A stretch of DNA of 64,000 nucleotides, taken from positions 42,640,129 through 42,704,128 of the forward strand of contig OX328109.1 of the NCBI GenBank assembly GCA_946811185.2, read 5' to 3'. This document shows, one piece after another, positions 1-11,995 of this stretch (the stretch's first letter is position 1; each line of letters starts with the position of its first letter). Under the pieces are notes generated by a model. It did not search any database. It was not told the origin of the DNA and worked only from the letters and a program-made list of their open reading frames with translations. Origin of the DNA: Hippopus hippopus (taxonomy: Eukaryota; Mollusca; Bivalvia; Cardiida; Cardiidae). Both the position numbers and the translations under genes were made by a program.

Positions 1-26
1 TTCTCTGACCACTTTTGTTTCCTTTG

Positions 27-84
27 CAGCCAGTATGATATACGATCAGACTACACAAAACATACAGTCTGATCTTTGATATGC
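27..84. repeat. Family F palindrome, degenerate
   Basis: Two arms around ACGATCAGACTACAC / ACAGTCTGATCTTTGATAT resemble the family F hairpin best seen at 1254-1318. Confidence 0.5.
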
Positions 85-221
85 ATTTTTCACTTCACTG
101 AGACATATAGGATATAAGCAACCTTTATATTTTACTTGTTAGAGTGCACTTTCTCTTCATACCTACATGTAACAGGCAAAGACTGTAGACTGACTGCTAG
201 CCCCAATAAATCACAATATTT

Positions 222-487
222 GAGCCATGCTTTGTGAAAAGGGGGCTTAATACGTCTGCGAAAAGTATTGACCCAGGTCGGCCTGCACACTCCGCACAGG
301 CTGACCTGGGCCAAAACTTTTCAATATTGGCCAATTTTCTGTATGTCCTAGGACCAGTCTACCTCATGGTTATGTCGGTTGTTTAAAAAAAGTGACAATT
401 ATGGATCCATAATTATGTGATGACTTCCTTGTTATCATGCTTCACAGAGAGGCATTAAGCCCCCTTTTGCCAGAGCATGGTTCATTT
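222..487 (+). mobile_element. Family B MITE, complete
   Basis: Inverted ends: GAGCCATGCTTTGTGAAAAG at the left and a complement near CCAGAGCATGGTTCA at the right. Next to the left end is a second palindrome (GGTCGGCCTGCACA / GCACAGGCTGACC), and the right part reads ATGGATCCATAATTATGTGA. This is the reference layout for family B in this window. No coding capacity. TIR class is unassigned. Confidence 0.75.
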
Positions 488-833
488 ATATTTCAACCAA
501 GTATACAATCGAAACTAGTTGTTGTTAAAAAAATACACTTTGGTGTCCTAAAATCAAAACAAAATTTGTAAGGGACTCAATTTACGGTACACATTGCTTC
601 ATGTGCTTATGAATTTGAATCGGAGAAAGGCAATTTGTGGATGTTGTCAATTTTCCTCTCATCTTTGTGCAAGCAATCATATTTTGTTTAACAGAAATCA
701 TGCAAGCTTGATTACATTTTGTAAGATTTGTTTAAAAGGAATCATGGCAGATTAATTCTAATACGTAGAATGCCAAGACCAACTTATCTGATCATGGATC
801 TACATTTTCTTCATTTTTGTGTGATTTTTGTGT
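488..833. other. Unique-looking intergenic DNA
   Basis: AT-rich, no ORF of note and no repeat family recognised. Confidence 0.5.
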
Positions 834-1015
834 ATTCACTAACCCTTCTTAAGACTTTTTAAAATCTTATTCTTTATGGTTTTTTGAATTTGAAAGTAAC
901 ACAACTTCTGATTGGCTAAACTGTTTGGTTTAGTCAAGCAGAAATTGTGTTACTTTCAAATTTAGAAAATTCTGGAGAATGTGACAAAGAATATTCTAAA
1001 GAATAGTTGGTGATT
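834..1015. repeat. Family E foldback repeat
   Basis: Palindromic element: TTGAAAGTAACACAACTTCT...AGAAATTGTGTTACTTTCAA around GATTGGCTAAAC, with outer arms CACTAACCCTTCTTAAG and CTAAAGAATAGTTGGTGA. A second copy lies at 53567-53752. Confidence 0.7.
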
Positions 1016-1253
1016 TTTGATCCTGATCTTTGATCTACAGAGTCTGCTACTTTGTGTATATTCTGGACAAACTTGAAGTAGACATATTTCTGCTTTTATC
1101 TCCAAGAGTTTGAGAAAGGTCCATTTATTCAATTCAGTGCTTAAGGATTAACCCTTATCCTGCTAAATAACTTAAACGAAACTTTCAAGCCGACAGTAAA
1201 ATCTTGAATTTGGCTAATTTAAAGTTATTTAGGGGGAAAAATATCTCCTTATC

Positions 1254-1318
1254 GGACAGTGTAGATCCAAGATCAGACTGCACATTCAGTGCAGTCTGAT
1301 CTTGATCTACACTGTACG
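1254..1318. repeat. Family F palindrome, reference copy
   Basis: Near-perfect hairpin of about 65 bp: CAGTGTAGATCCAAGATCAG and its complement with a short loop ATTCA between TGCAC and GTGCA. Similar hairpins occur at 8075, 11415, 48848, 58118, 60936 and 62500. Confidence 0.8.
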
Positions 1319-1322
1319 TAAA

Positions 1323-2175
1323 AGGCCATTAGCAGCCTAAGGGTTAATACTGTATGAAAATGTTCATGGCATTTTTATTGGCACTTTCAGGATAAATGAT
1401 CAATATTAATTTTGTTTCATTCTGTGATAGCACACTTTGTGAAATAAAATTTTATAATAAAAAAAAATGTTAAAATATCTTACTCATCATTTTCACCCGA
1501 CAATATAATTTTATCTAAATTTCATTTTTACTTTGGTGAAGAACCTGAATAATATGGAGAAAAAAAAAACTTTGATATAACTGTTGAGGCCAGTTTTGAA
1601 GATTTACTGAATAGTAGCGGATTGAAGGTTTATGCTTTATACGCCGGTGCATAATTCTTAATTCTATTTTTTAGCCAGATTGTAGTCAGATTGTAAAACA
1701 TTTGAGTTTTCAAATCCCAACGTTTTCAAAAGCTAATTGTTGCAGATGCAGATGATTGGTGTGATTTTTGACAGGGTGGCACAGATCTTATGACAAGCAC
1801 ATCAAATAGTCAGACATGCTTCTACCCCATTTCCTGAATTATCTGTGCTTTTGTACCTCTAAGATTTATAATTTGTGAAAACAACATTGGAAAAGCAGCT
1901 ATTGCTTTGTTTTAATCATTATTTTTCTGCCCTCTGATAGGTCTAACTAGTTATTTATGGCAATTTGCTACCACTTCATTTCTCGCTTTGTTCTGGGATG
2001 TATTACTAATACTATAGCCTGCTTATTGTCTGGGGTTTCATAGACTTGACCTGTAAAGTAATGGGGTTTAGCATGCGTTGAAAAAGTGGCCATCTTCTTG
2101 GAGTTGTGTTTTCTTTTTATGATGTCGTAGAAGTAAGCAAGGATAAAAGAAGCTCTAAAAAGGGAAAAGAAAAGA
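1323..2175. other. Intergenic DNA, nothing recognised
   Basis: AT-rich with A-tracts at 1460 and 1560; no gene or repeat family supported. Confidence 0.5.
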
Positions 2176-2400
2176 GCCACGCTCTGGTGAAAGGGGGCTT
2201 AATGCATATCCGTGATGTTTGATACCAAGCAAGTCATCACATGATCATGGATCTATAAAATCAATTTTGTCCAACAACAGACAGAATCCTGAGGTACACT
2301 GGTCCTTGGACATGCAGAAAATTGTCAAATGGCGAAAAGTTTCGGCCCAGGTCAGCCCGACCTGAGTCGATACCTTTTCACAGAGCATTGCTCATATATT
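2176..2400 (-). mobile_element. Family B MITE
   Basis: Ends GCTCTGGTGAAAGGGGGCTT and TTCACAGAGCATTGCTCATA; internal CAGGTCAGCCCGACCTG. It ends about 350 bp upstream of the FG-GAP gene ATG. Confidence 0.65.
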
Positions 2401-2747
2401 TTTTGCTTAAAAGAAACCGTCGCAGCTTTTGCACAAAAATAAGCACAGTTGTTTTTTTTTGCAACTTGTAAACAAATATTGAAGTTATTATTTTTTTTAT
2501 CTGCAAATTCATGGAATTTCCCCCAGTGGATTTTTAATCGTCTATGTAGATCTACCAACAGATTTATCAAATAAGATTTTTTAAAGTGGGGGGGAAGGAG
2601 GAAAGATAAGACATACAGAAAATAAGACACTTGTTCAAAGTGTTGAATCCAAGAGATAACACAGAGCGGTAACATAAAAGTACAATGTACACCAAAATAT
2701 ACGCTTGAATTTCTGGTTTTTTAAGATAAGAAGTTGATGATACAAAA

Positions 2748-5700
2748 ATGAGATTCTGTTTAATTCAGGGGATTTTACTGTTTCTGATATCATTTAATTA
2801 TACATATAGTGTCAATATAAAGCCATTAGGATCATTTCAAGTAGATAACGCGGCTTTTGCAACCTTGTACGAGAAGAAAAATCCTGCGCGACCATCTGAA
2901 AGGTATGATTTCATTGTGTCAACCTTCAGTGCAACACCTTTTGCAACGGACTCTGTACAAATGGTCACAAATGTTGGTAACTATATGAAGGCAGTGGAAG
3001 ACATTAAAGCGGAAGTCGTCACGACAAAGACTGTGTGGCCTAATGAGGTCGCAGGTGTACCAGGTATGCAAATAACTTTCTGTTTCCGGTTTGGACACTT
3101 TATTTCGGCCAAATCAATAAAACATCAGTTACGGGTTCATCAGGCAGTGAATTCTAAATTTACTCCATATTTAAAGTACTTGCACTCGACATAAATTATT
3201 TAAAGTGGCTCAAATTATTTGATTTGTCTTTGAAAGGAAATACGATAGGAATAGAAAAAGCAATATGCTATAGTAACCAGCAATTTCTTTTCCTTTTCTT
3301 TCCAACAACTTTTCTAAAGCTTCTTATCTTTAAATATCTTTGAACCACATTGTCTGCAGTCTGATCTTGATTTAGATTTAGTCTCAACAGTGCGACTCTA
3401 CGATGATTTGTTTTTCATATTTGGACATTTGTTGTGCACAGTACCGTCTCAAGTCCATCGTAAATTTTCCGGTAGCAATGATAGAGCGCTGTACTGACTT
3501 AGTTTCGGCGGTTTAATCTGTATTGCAGCGAAATGCAATTAAATTTTAGTAACAAACATGACCATAGACAAATTATCAAACCTTTCTTTACCTTAAGAGC
3601 TTGTAGAAGTCGTTTAAAACATGTAAATCTTGGAAACAAAACTGACGAAATCTATCGTATGTGGCGGCCATTTTGTTTGTTTTCGGGAACGTAAATTACT
3701 CGAGTAACATGTGAAATGAAGTGTTTTTCCTTATGTTCAGCATTTAAATTGAAAATGTTTGTATTTCAAACGAAGGAATACGCAAGCAACAGGTATGTTA
3801 AAATCCTAGTTTTGTGCTCTATTTGTGAAATTATGAGAGTTCAAACTTGCGCACAAAATATGTGCGGAGATTTCAACTGTTTTTTTGTCTTGATCGTCTC
3901 TGTACCCAGAGGCGACCAGTCAAAAAGTAACATCGCCTTTGGGGACAGTTATCTGTACTAGATTTAGATTGTCTAAAAAATTGAAAAAAGTCACAGTACT
4001 TGGCTCTTTAAGGTGCAAAAAGGAACATGTATTTTGCTACAGGAAAATCGACAGATAGAACAAAACAGAAAGAACAAACTTTAGAATAAACTAAGTTGGG
4101 CTTCAATTTTTCTCACAATTTTTTAAAGACCCTATGCGGGATCCTTAAAATTCGGGGTTGTTTTGTAAAAGGGTTTAACCACGAAAGAAAATTAATCATA
4201 AATATCGATATCTGAGAATAATTAGGTCGTATTCTAACGTAAGGTTTACTCACGGCCTAATTATTCATGAAGTCCAAATACATATGCTTGTACAAACGAC
4301 ATTTCAAGCTCTATCATTCTGTTATATTTCATCGAAACTGGACAATTATGTTGTCTATATAGGTGCTGTCAAAAGACAGTTATAACTCAAATGTTATTAT
4401 AAAAGTAGAATTCTCCTCCTTTCTTTTTTTTTTTTATTTTCTCAAAACAGTAGGCTACGGTGTCTTTTAACTTAAAACTTTTTTTTTTCTATGGCATCAA
4501 TATATTTGGTGAATAAAAACTGGCTTAAAATAAGCGCTGTATTCATCATTTCATGAACAGTAAGATACATAGCACTTACCTGTGGAACATGACAATTCTT
4601 ACTGTATCTCACCTATCAATTGTAGAAGACGTATTTGGACGGAAAATGCTGGTGATACCTGACGGTTTTCTGGTACCATTCAAATCGGATGGTTCCCTAA
4701 GTTTGATGGACATATCCGGGCCCATACCGCTGGGACCATATAAGATCACGGACGAGTCCACCGGCCAATGGTTTTACCACAGAGTAGAGTGGCGAGATAT
4801 GGATGGAGACGGTGACCTAGACGCTGTTAACTGTAGAGCTCGAGAACCAATCTTTGGTATATTGGCTTTATCTCTTTATCAAACGACAAAAAGTAGACGT
4901 GTTCAAATTGAAAGCATTTGAAGACGACAATTCAAGCGTGACTCCAGAGATAGAACTTGTCTTTATAAGGATAGAAGACGATGTGGTAAAAGCCGAAAAT
5001 GTTGGTGACCAGCATTTTCTCCGTTTCCCATAATGTTTAAAGAGGCTTTTTCCCCAGGGTCTTTAAATCATGGAGTAAAGGGTTATTCTAATTCTTTACC
5101 AAACGACAAAATTTGTACACTTGTCCAACTTTTAAATCCTTTAAAAAAAGACAGAGGTAGCTTAAAACATAGAATTTGTTCTTGAGTGGGTAGAAAACAT
5201 GATGGGAAAAATAGGAAATCCTGGTTATCGGCATTTTCTCATTTCATGAAAATGTTTTCCGTAATATTAAAAAAAAAAGAGGACATTTTCATTTAGTAAA
5301 ACAGTTCTCCTATGTGGCATGTGTACTTCTAGTAATAAGCATAGGACAGCTATAGTGGCATATTTCTGCCACGAGATACGAGATAACTATCATGATAATT
5401 TTAGAAAACTATCGCGATAAATCAAAGTTTCCTGGAAATTTTATCGAGATAGTGAAAAGTTTCCTGAAAAAGTATCACGATTATATGGTGGCATATTTCT
5501 GCCACGAGATACGAGATAGCTATCATGATAATTTTAGAAAACTATCGCGATAAACTAAAGTTTCCTGGAAATTTTATCGAGATAGTGAAAAGTTTCCTGA
5601 AAAAATATCACACTAAACCTAATATTTTAACGCATAATTTCTCAATCGTGCACGAAGCTGACATTCGAGATAAAATTATCGTGATAGTTTTATCCGAGTC

Positions 5701-8700
5701 TCGATACCTATAAATAGAAAATTTATCATTTGGATGAACTCGGTAGTTTTTGACTTCACAAGATTGCAGTTTAAGTAAAAATTCGAATCATTTACAATTG
5801 TAGCTTAATTGGTAAATTTTGACAGGACTGGAAATGAACAGGAATCTGTAAAATCACAAAGACGACTAGAAATGCCTCCTACAAACAACTTTAAAACTAT
5901 TCAGGGAACAGGAGAATTCATAAAGTGGTAGACGAAGATGTTCCGAAACCGTATCTAATTATAGATACTGTGAATGTCAGTTATGGGCACGAAAGCACAA
6001 AAAAATCATGATAACAGTTAGAATTATCGTGATATTTTTATCGTGAAAATTTTTATTATCTAGATAATATATCCAGGAAACTTTGTTTTATCACGATAGT
6101 TCTCTTAAATTATCGCAATAGCTATCTCCTATCTCGCGGCAGAAATATGCCACCATACGATTATGCAATCTTGTAAAGTCAAAAACTACCAAGTTAATCC
6201 AAGTAGTGAATTTTCTATTTATAGATATCGAGAAACGGATAGAACTATCACGATAATTTTATCTCGAATGTCAGCTTCGAGGACGATTGAGAAATTTTGC
6301 GTTAAAATATTTACTGATCAATGTAAAATTTTCTAGAAAACAAAGTTTATCGTGATTTTTTTTTCCGGAAACTTGTTACTAGCTCGAAATAATTTCCAGG
6401 AAACTTTAAGTTATCGCGATAGTTTTAAAAAATTATCATGATAGCTATCTCGTATCTCATGGCTCATGATATATTTCGAAGCTGTTCCGAAACCGTAACT
6501 AATTATGAATACCGTGAATGTCAGTTGTGGGCACGAAAGCAAAAAAAAAAAACACAATTATAATAGATAGAATTATCGCGATATTTTTATCGTGAAAATT
6601 TTTATTATTTAGATAATTTTTCCAGGAAACTTTATCACGATAGTTCTCTTAAATTATTGGAATAGCTATCTCGTATCTGGCAAAATCATAATAAATAGAA
6701 TTATCGGGATATTTCTATCGTTAAAATTTTTATTATCTAGATAATTTTTCCAGGAAACTTTATTTTATCACGATAGTTCTCTTAAATTATCACAATAGCT
6801 ATCTCGTATCTCGCGGCAGAAATATGCCACCATAGACAGCTTGTTTGGTATTGGTTTAATGTCTGGGTTAAAAACCACGGCGTTCAGTCGAGACCCCTTT
6901 CTTCCGGCATAAAAATGGTAGATATTTGACAAAGCAAAAGGGTGGCATGTATCTTGGTTCATCGTCCAAAACGTCCTTGGAAAAAATACAGTTCATTCAG
7001 AATCCTCTATGGACAATATGGATACGTTTACAGGTCAGAAATCCGGAGAACTCGTGTGGTTTGAGAATCCGAACGGCACGTATACTGTCCCTTGGAATGC
7101 TCACGTGCTAGGAGATGGACCGGATATATTTTTTCAGTACACAATCCTTAATTCCACTTCCGGTCCTCTACACGCCATTGTTACGGCCCAGTTCTTCACA
7201 CAAAGCTTGTCAGTTTATTGGACAACAGATCCTGAAGGCAAGTGGGCTGACGGAAGTAAGGTATTTATGTTATAACAACTTACCTAACATACATGAATAC
7301 CTGCTGTAGGTTTTACGTCCAAACAGAATGCGGCTTTTGAATAAATCATTGTAGGAAATGGAGCAATTCTTTGTACTTACAAGTAATTGGTACTTTTCCT
7401 ACAGAGTTTTGCATATCATTCATATTAGACAATTTCCTATTTTGTGAATCATTCATCTCTCTGTCAATTATAAGTTTATAAAGGGTGGAGGTGTTTCTGA
7501 AAATCGCCTGTACATGACACATTTGGATTAAAAAACAAGAATCTTTTACGTCTTAAAGAGGAAAACAGTTACTGACTACAAGCGGTCATGGTGTCAGACA
7601 GGGTATACTAGGTAGTGAAATTGGTATCAGAAAATGTGAAGAGATTTTGAGTTATACAACTTTGACTACAGGAACAACAAAATGGTCTCGAAAATGATAA
7701 CAAATTGGCACAGGAAATCGTTTCCTAATTGGTTTTTGTGGTGGAAAAAATACGTTTAGGAAAAGGTTTTACCAAAATCAATCACAAAACGACAACTTTT
7801 TAAAATTAACAGATCCAATCTCGAGTGATTGATGATACAATCGGTGCTCTATTCGAAGTGAAGATTGGAGACATAAACAATGATGGAAAAGTGGATTTGT
7901 TGGTGACTACGAACGGTAACAATGGCACCCTTAATGTTTATGAAATACCAGAAGACTTTCGGTAAGCTCCCCTCCTTTTTTTTAACTCTTTATTAACTCG
8001 ACCTCTTTCGACGGCTCTAAATAGAATCCATTGAAACTTACAAAGATTTTGATTGTATAGGCTTGATTACAAAAGCGGACGGCATAGTTCAAAGATCATA
8101 CTGCACATTTTGTGCAGTCTGATCTTGATCTACGCTGTCCGCAAAAGTCAATGTTTTCGCCTATGGCTTCGAAAGGTTAAAGATTTTATTTTTTCAACAT
8201 TTCTTACAGATAGTTCTCTTAATTTACCCTTCCTAGATTTACACCTTTACTACTGTCAACTTTATGGAGTCAAGCTTATACATTGATAGTGCTCCGTTAA
8301 TTTACAGAACTGGCACTTTCAAACGCCACGTGATATCCAGTGGATACAGCCCACAGAAACAGGAAGTGGGTCGAGGAGCGCCCGGATCACCGTTTGCCAT
8401 TCGCACCAAACCGAACCAGTAAGTAACCAAGCTGATTCTTTTACGTATAATAACTGTCGGCCCGCTACGCAAGCATGTGTTGCTTGAACAAACATTGAAG
8501 ACCACGATGTAGGCCTATGTATCATGCGAACGCGATAATTTGGTTATTTTTCTACCAATATTGGCTTACTGAAAACATTTCCACTCTCATATTTTCACAA
8601 AATGACGACAAAACTAGAATTTGAACATACCTGTTGCTTGCATATTCAATTACAAATATTCTCAGTTTAAACATAAGGAAACACAATAAGTCTGCTGCTT

Positions 8701-8977
8701 ATGATGACGAAGTACATGTTGAGATCAAATGTCTTTAGTTTCATCTTTCAGAAAGCCTATCATAGCACTCTCTGGCGACGATGACGGCAACGCTTACTTG
8801 TTTACACCAGTAAGCGACAGTCCACGGAACTGGCAGTACAATCGAACAACAATTCTATCAGTGGGTGGGACAATGGGTCAACTGGCATACGCCGACGTGG
8901 ACGGTGACGGACAGATAGACATGTTTATACCATCATACACCACGTCAAAAGTTTTTGTTTTTACAGTTGCAGATTAA
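2748..8977 (+). CDS. Secreted FG-GAP/VCBS-repeat protein, 6 exons, 430 aa
   Basis: Exons read as 2748-3063, 4626-4856, 7001-7260, 7813-7961, 8308-8418 and 8752-8977, all with GT...AG introns and matching phases (1,1,0,2,2); the total is 1293 nt, 430 codons plus TAA. Residues 1 to about 21 are a hydrophobic signal peptide (MRFCLIQGILLFLISF). Three Asp-rich calcium loops are visible: DMDGDGDLD (163-171), DINNDGKVD (289-297) and DVDGDGQID (404-412), each followed by hydrophobic residues as in FG-GAP/VCBS blades of integrin-type beta-propellers. No transmembrane segment is seen, so an extracellular calcium-binding propeller is inferred; the ligand is unknown. Related uncharacterised FG-GAP proteins are common in invertebrates. 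Intron 1 holds repeat G; intron 2 holds two family A MITEs and a large palindromic cluster; introns 3 and 5 hold little. No canonical AATAAA was found just after the stop. Gene structure is well supported, function is not. Confidence 0.85.
3395..3700 (+). repeat. Dispersed repeat G
   Basis: Intron 1 of the FG-GAP gene. It matches the reverse complement of 18896-19345: shared landmarks are TTTGGACATTTGTTGTGCAC, the CGTCTCAAGTCCATCG block and GCGGCCATTTTGTTTGTTTT. Confidence 0.65.
4866..5268 (+). mobile_element. Two tandem family A MITEs, degenerate
   Basis: The first copy (4866-5083) runs from CTCTTTATCAAACGAC to GGAGTAAAGGGTTA with a central GGTGACCAGCATTTTCTCC; a second starts at about 5092 (TTCTTTACCAAACGAC) and is truncated. 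The first begins about 10 nt after the splice donor of FG-GAP exon 2 (4857), so the intron's 5' end is essentially transposon. Confidence 0.7.
5353..6834. mobile_element. Cluster of palindromic elements rich in TATCGCGATA-type motifs
   Basis: A unit starting TATGGTGGCATATTTCTGCC (5484) and ending with its complement (6138-6157) forms a 674-bp element with inverted ends over 100 bp long. A partial direct copy precedes it (5353-5483); inverted and partial copies follow, ending with the same terminus at 6815-6834. Short palindromes of the form TATCGCGATA, TATCATGATA, TATCGAGATA and TATCTAGATA recur throughout. No ORF. Located in intron 2 of the FG-GAP gene. The transposon class is unknown. Confidence 0.75.
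8075..8142. repeat. Family F palindrome
   Basis: GCGGACGGCATAG...CTACGCTGTCCGC with inner arms ATACTGCACA / TGTGCAGTCT, inside intron 4 of the FG-GAP gene. Confidence 0.75.
8573..8690 (+). repeat. Dispersed repeat H
   Basis: Matches 18630-18780 in the same orientation (landmarks CTCATATTTTCACAAA and GAACATACCTG, CAATTTAAAC-like end). Only two copies seen. Confidence 0.6.
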
Positions 8978-9178
8978 AACTCTTTTAAAGAAAAGCCTTC
9001 TTATCACATTTTGAATAATCTTTTAATGATGAGCAATATTTCTAAAGCAAACTCAGTCTGAGGTGATCATCTAGTACAGCCTGGTAGGTACGGATCGTCA
9101 TCTGATGTTTTGTCTTTCTTGGTTTTTCTTTTCTCTATTTTTACATATATACTTGCATCGACCTTTACAACGGCGGAG

Positions 9179-9403
9179 TTAACTCTGTACCAGACGAGAA
9201 AATTGTGGATTCAACCAAATTGAAAGCATGTGCAGACGGCAAAATAAGTCAGCTAAAATTACAATTTGTTTCTTTGATAGGGTAAGAAAAGTGGGAAGAG
9301 GAGAAGATGCTGGATATCAGCATTTTCTCCTTTTCCAATAGTGTTTTTGAGAATCCTTCTTTATTATTTCGTCAAAACTCGGGATTGTGTGGTGAAGGGT
9401 TAA
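9179..9403 (+). mobile_element. Family A MITE, complete, TTAA on both sides
   Basis: TTAA at 9179-9182 and 9400-9403; centre AGATGCTGGATATCAGCATT. It lies 200 bp past the stop of the FG-GAP gene. Confidence 0.8.
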
Positions 9404-9789
9404 CTGGAAACGAAAGGCACGTGCTCTTAATGACGTTTTTTTTTTATTTTCATCCGGTAATCTCCTACTTCTTTTTAGGTCTTGACTTTTGATATTTTCG
9501 TTTGCAGCTTGCAGAGATTTTACCATATACATGTACATTGTAATAGGGTAGGGTTTTTTTTTTATTATTCAGGAATTCGGAATACGGAAATAGCGAAAGG
9601 TACAATTGATTCTGATACCACATATGAAATTTGCCCCACGTTCTTTCATTACGCTTTCGCCTAAAAGTGGGTCAGCATATCATAACATAACATGCGGCGA
9701 TAAACTTTTACCTAGTCCGACCGAATTTCATTAAATATTTGTTTGCTTCCGTTAAATCCAATATAAACACTCGCACAAGAGTCAATGTC

Positions 9790-9900
9790 CTCTAAATCTT
9801 TACCAAACGACCAAATTTTAGACTCATCCAAATCGAAAGAACATTTTAGAAAGCTGAGTTTCCCCCATGATAACAAGCAAGCTCATCAGATATGAAAACT
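9790..9900 (+). mobile_element. Family A MITE, left-end fragment
   Basis: AATCTTTACCAAACGACC followed by TTTTAGACTCATCCAAATCG; the hairpin and right end are missing. The stretch 9404-9789 shows no other feature. Confidence 0.55.
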
Positions 9901-10000
9901 AAAAGGAAAACTAAATGAACATGTATTCAGACTGAAATTGGTCTAATTAATAGACTTGAGGTTAGGTCACTCGTTCTAACAACGGCAGACAAAAGCTCTT

Positions 10001-10141
10001 TTCGTGACCGTATCCTTTGGCACCACACTTCAGAGCCCCAGCTCAGTACCGAGGAAATGAATTTGTAAAATGAAGCTGTGATATGATTGACACAATGTTG
10101 AAAGTGGCGTAAAGTACAAATTAATCAATCAATCAATCAAA
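10001..10141 (+). mobile_element. SINE2 3' fragment
   Basis: Reads CAGAGCCCCAGCTCAGTACC then GATATGATTGACACAATGTT, GAAAGTGGCGTAAA and an AATC repeat tail, as in the fuller copy at 41466. Confidence 0.65.
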
Positions 10142-10221
10142 CTATTTAAGCAATAAGAGTTACAGAAGGCATGGTTGAGGCCAGCAAGTTGATCGATTCT
10201 TCCTTTTGATTTGAAATATAT

Positions 10222-10375
10222 TGACCTTGAGACCTTATTACAACACAATACCAAGTTTTAACGACCCTGGGAGGGAGGGCTTTTGAAAACATTGTTGGAA
10301 AAGGTGAAAATACTGGTAACCAGCACTTTCTCCTTTTCACACAAAGTTTTCTACCCTGTTATAGAACTTAAGCTC
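10222..10375 (-). mobile_element. Family A MITE, partial
   Basis: Left terminus ACAACACAATACCAAGTTTTAA with GACCCTGGGAGGGAG and the hairpin GGTAACCAGCACTTTCTCC; truncated on the right. Confidence 0.65.
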
Positions 10376-11731
10376 AGTTGTACCTATTTTGAATCTTTCG
10401 TCTGCTGACATTCCTAATTTTGAAGAATCTAAAATTTATCGTTTGGGAATGGGTTGACGGCCTAGAACCGTTGACCTTTTCCTAGCAATATGTGGGTGGA
10501 AACGTTTATCAAAACCTCAAAGTTCCAAGAGATATTGGTCAATAATGAGAGCAGGCTACCTCATATCGTTTTTAAAGTACAGATTTCAGTGGTTCCGCAG
10601 TAAAAGCATAGGCTTACAAGTTTGAGCTCTGACTCATCCAATATTTTTCTGAAACTCGATACATGTCTTTGGAAGTTACATGTATTTATGTTTCTTCTGA
10701 TCATTTTTCGACTATGTTTCGGTGTAAAAGACCTATTGTTTTGTGTTCATGGTATAGGCAGAGATACATCAAGAAAACATGTATACATGGCTAACAAAGG
10801 CAATGTTCGATCCTCACTCGAAGCATCGGGTTGGAGTTGGGGGGAGGGGGGGGGCTGTCCTTGTGAATGTTAAAACTCTGTTAAACCGCTGTTAAAACCC
10901 AGGAAATGCGACGTTAACACTAATCAATCGATCGATCGATCAATCAATCAACCAATAAATCAATAAATCACAGTAACCTTTTTTTTTTTTATAACTTCAA
11001 TTATGTGAAATAGAAAATACGGTAGAATAATCTGGATTCGAATTTAACCATCATTCTAAGTAACATTCTTAGTCTTTTTTCAAAATTTAGGAAGTAGCAT
11101 AACTTCTTAATGACTAAAGTATATGCTCTTGTCAATCAGAATCTGCTTTAAATTGAAATTTAGAAAATATTAAGTCTTTAACTAAGATGTTACAGAGAAG
11201 AGAATGTTGTGACAATGTGGGATCCTTGAGCGATATTTCCATTTTCTGTGCTTCTTATTTTTTTAGTGGTCATGATATTATGTCAAGCGTTCATCAAATT
11301 GTGTTTTGAAGAATTAAAATCGCTTCGTACCAAATAATTTAATTCATTTTTTTTTAAGAATAAAATGCTGTAAATGAAAAATGGTTTTGAATAGTATTAC
11401 AAAAGTAGTACCAGTGTAGATCCAAGATCAGACTTCTTGTTCCTAATAATCTGATTTTGATCTACACAGTCTTCAAACGCTCCTGATACAAAAAGAAATT
11501 AGATATCTTACTAAGCAAAGCAATCGGCTTTTTAACATATCGAAAACTGCTGCAACGGCGGCACACTACTATACGGTATCAGGAGTTCGTATTAGTAAGA
11601 GGTGTTGACTTTGTGATTTTGTTAATTTAGATAATCAAATATCCTTTGAAAGCAACGTAGATCTAATCACGAAATTAAAAAAAAAGAAGAAAATACTTTC
11701 CAAGAGAAAATGATAATAACAAGAGAATCGT
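10376..11731. other. Intergenic stretch with minor repeats
   Basis: Contains a G-run (about 10839-10853), a SINE2-like tail with AATC/GATC repeats (10885-10975) and a family F palindrome (11415-11473). No gene seen; the promoter of the lectin gene should lie here or in the MITE that follows. Confidence 0.5.
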
Positions 11732-11965
11732 TTTACACTTTACCAAACGACAAAATTTTAGAATTATCCGAATTGAAAGCATTTGCAGACTTCAAAATAG
11801 ATCTAAATGTGACTCAATTATTGATATTTGTTTGTGTAATGGTAGAAAACATTGTGGGAAAAGGAGAAAATGCTGGTTACCAGCATTTTCTCCTTTTTCC
11901 ACAATGTTTTCAAAAGTCTCCTTCAAGGGGTCGTTTAAACTCGGGATTGTGTGATTAAAGATTAA
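11732..11965 (+). mobile_element. Family A MITE directly upstream of the lectin gene
   Basis: Full-length copy from TTTACACTTTACCAAACGAC to GATTAAAGATTAAG with an intact hairpin (11850-11915). It ends 31 bp before the lectin ATG (11996), so it occupies the expected 5' UTR or core promoter. Confidence 0.8.
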
Positions 11966-11995
11966 GAGTTCATAGTAATTGGAGAAGAATTCAGC

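Noticed and set aside
4553..4921. Single ORF of 122 aa with DMDGDGDLD
   Set aside because: Not a separate gene: it is exon 2 of the FG-GAP gene with intron sequence on both sides; splice sites at 4626 and 4856 are in phase with neighbours.
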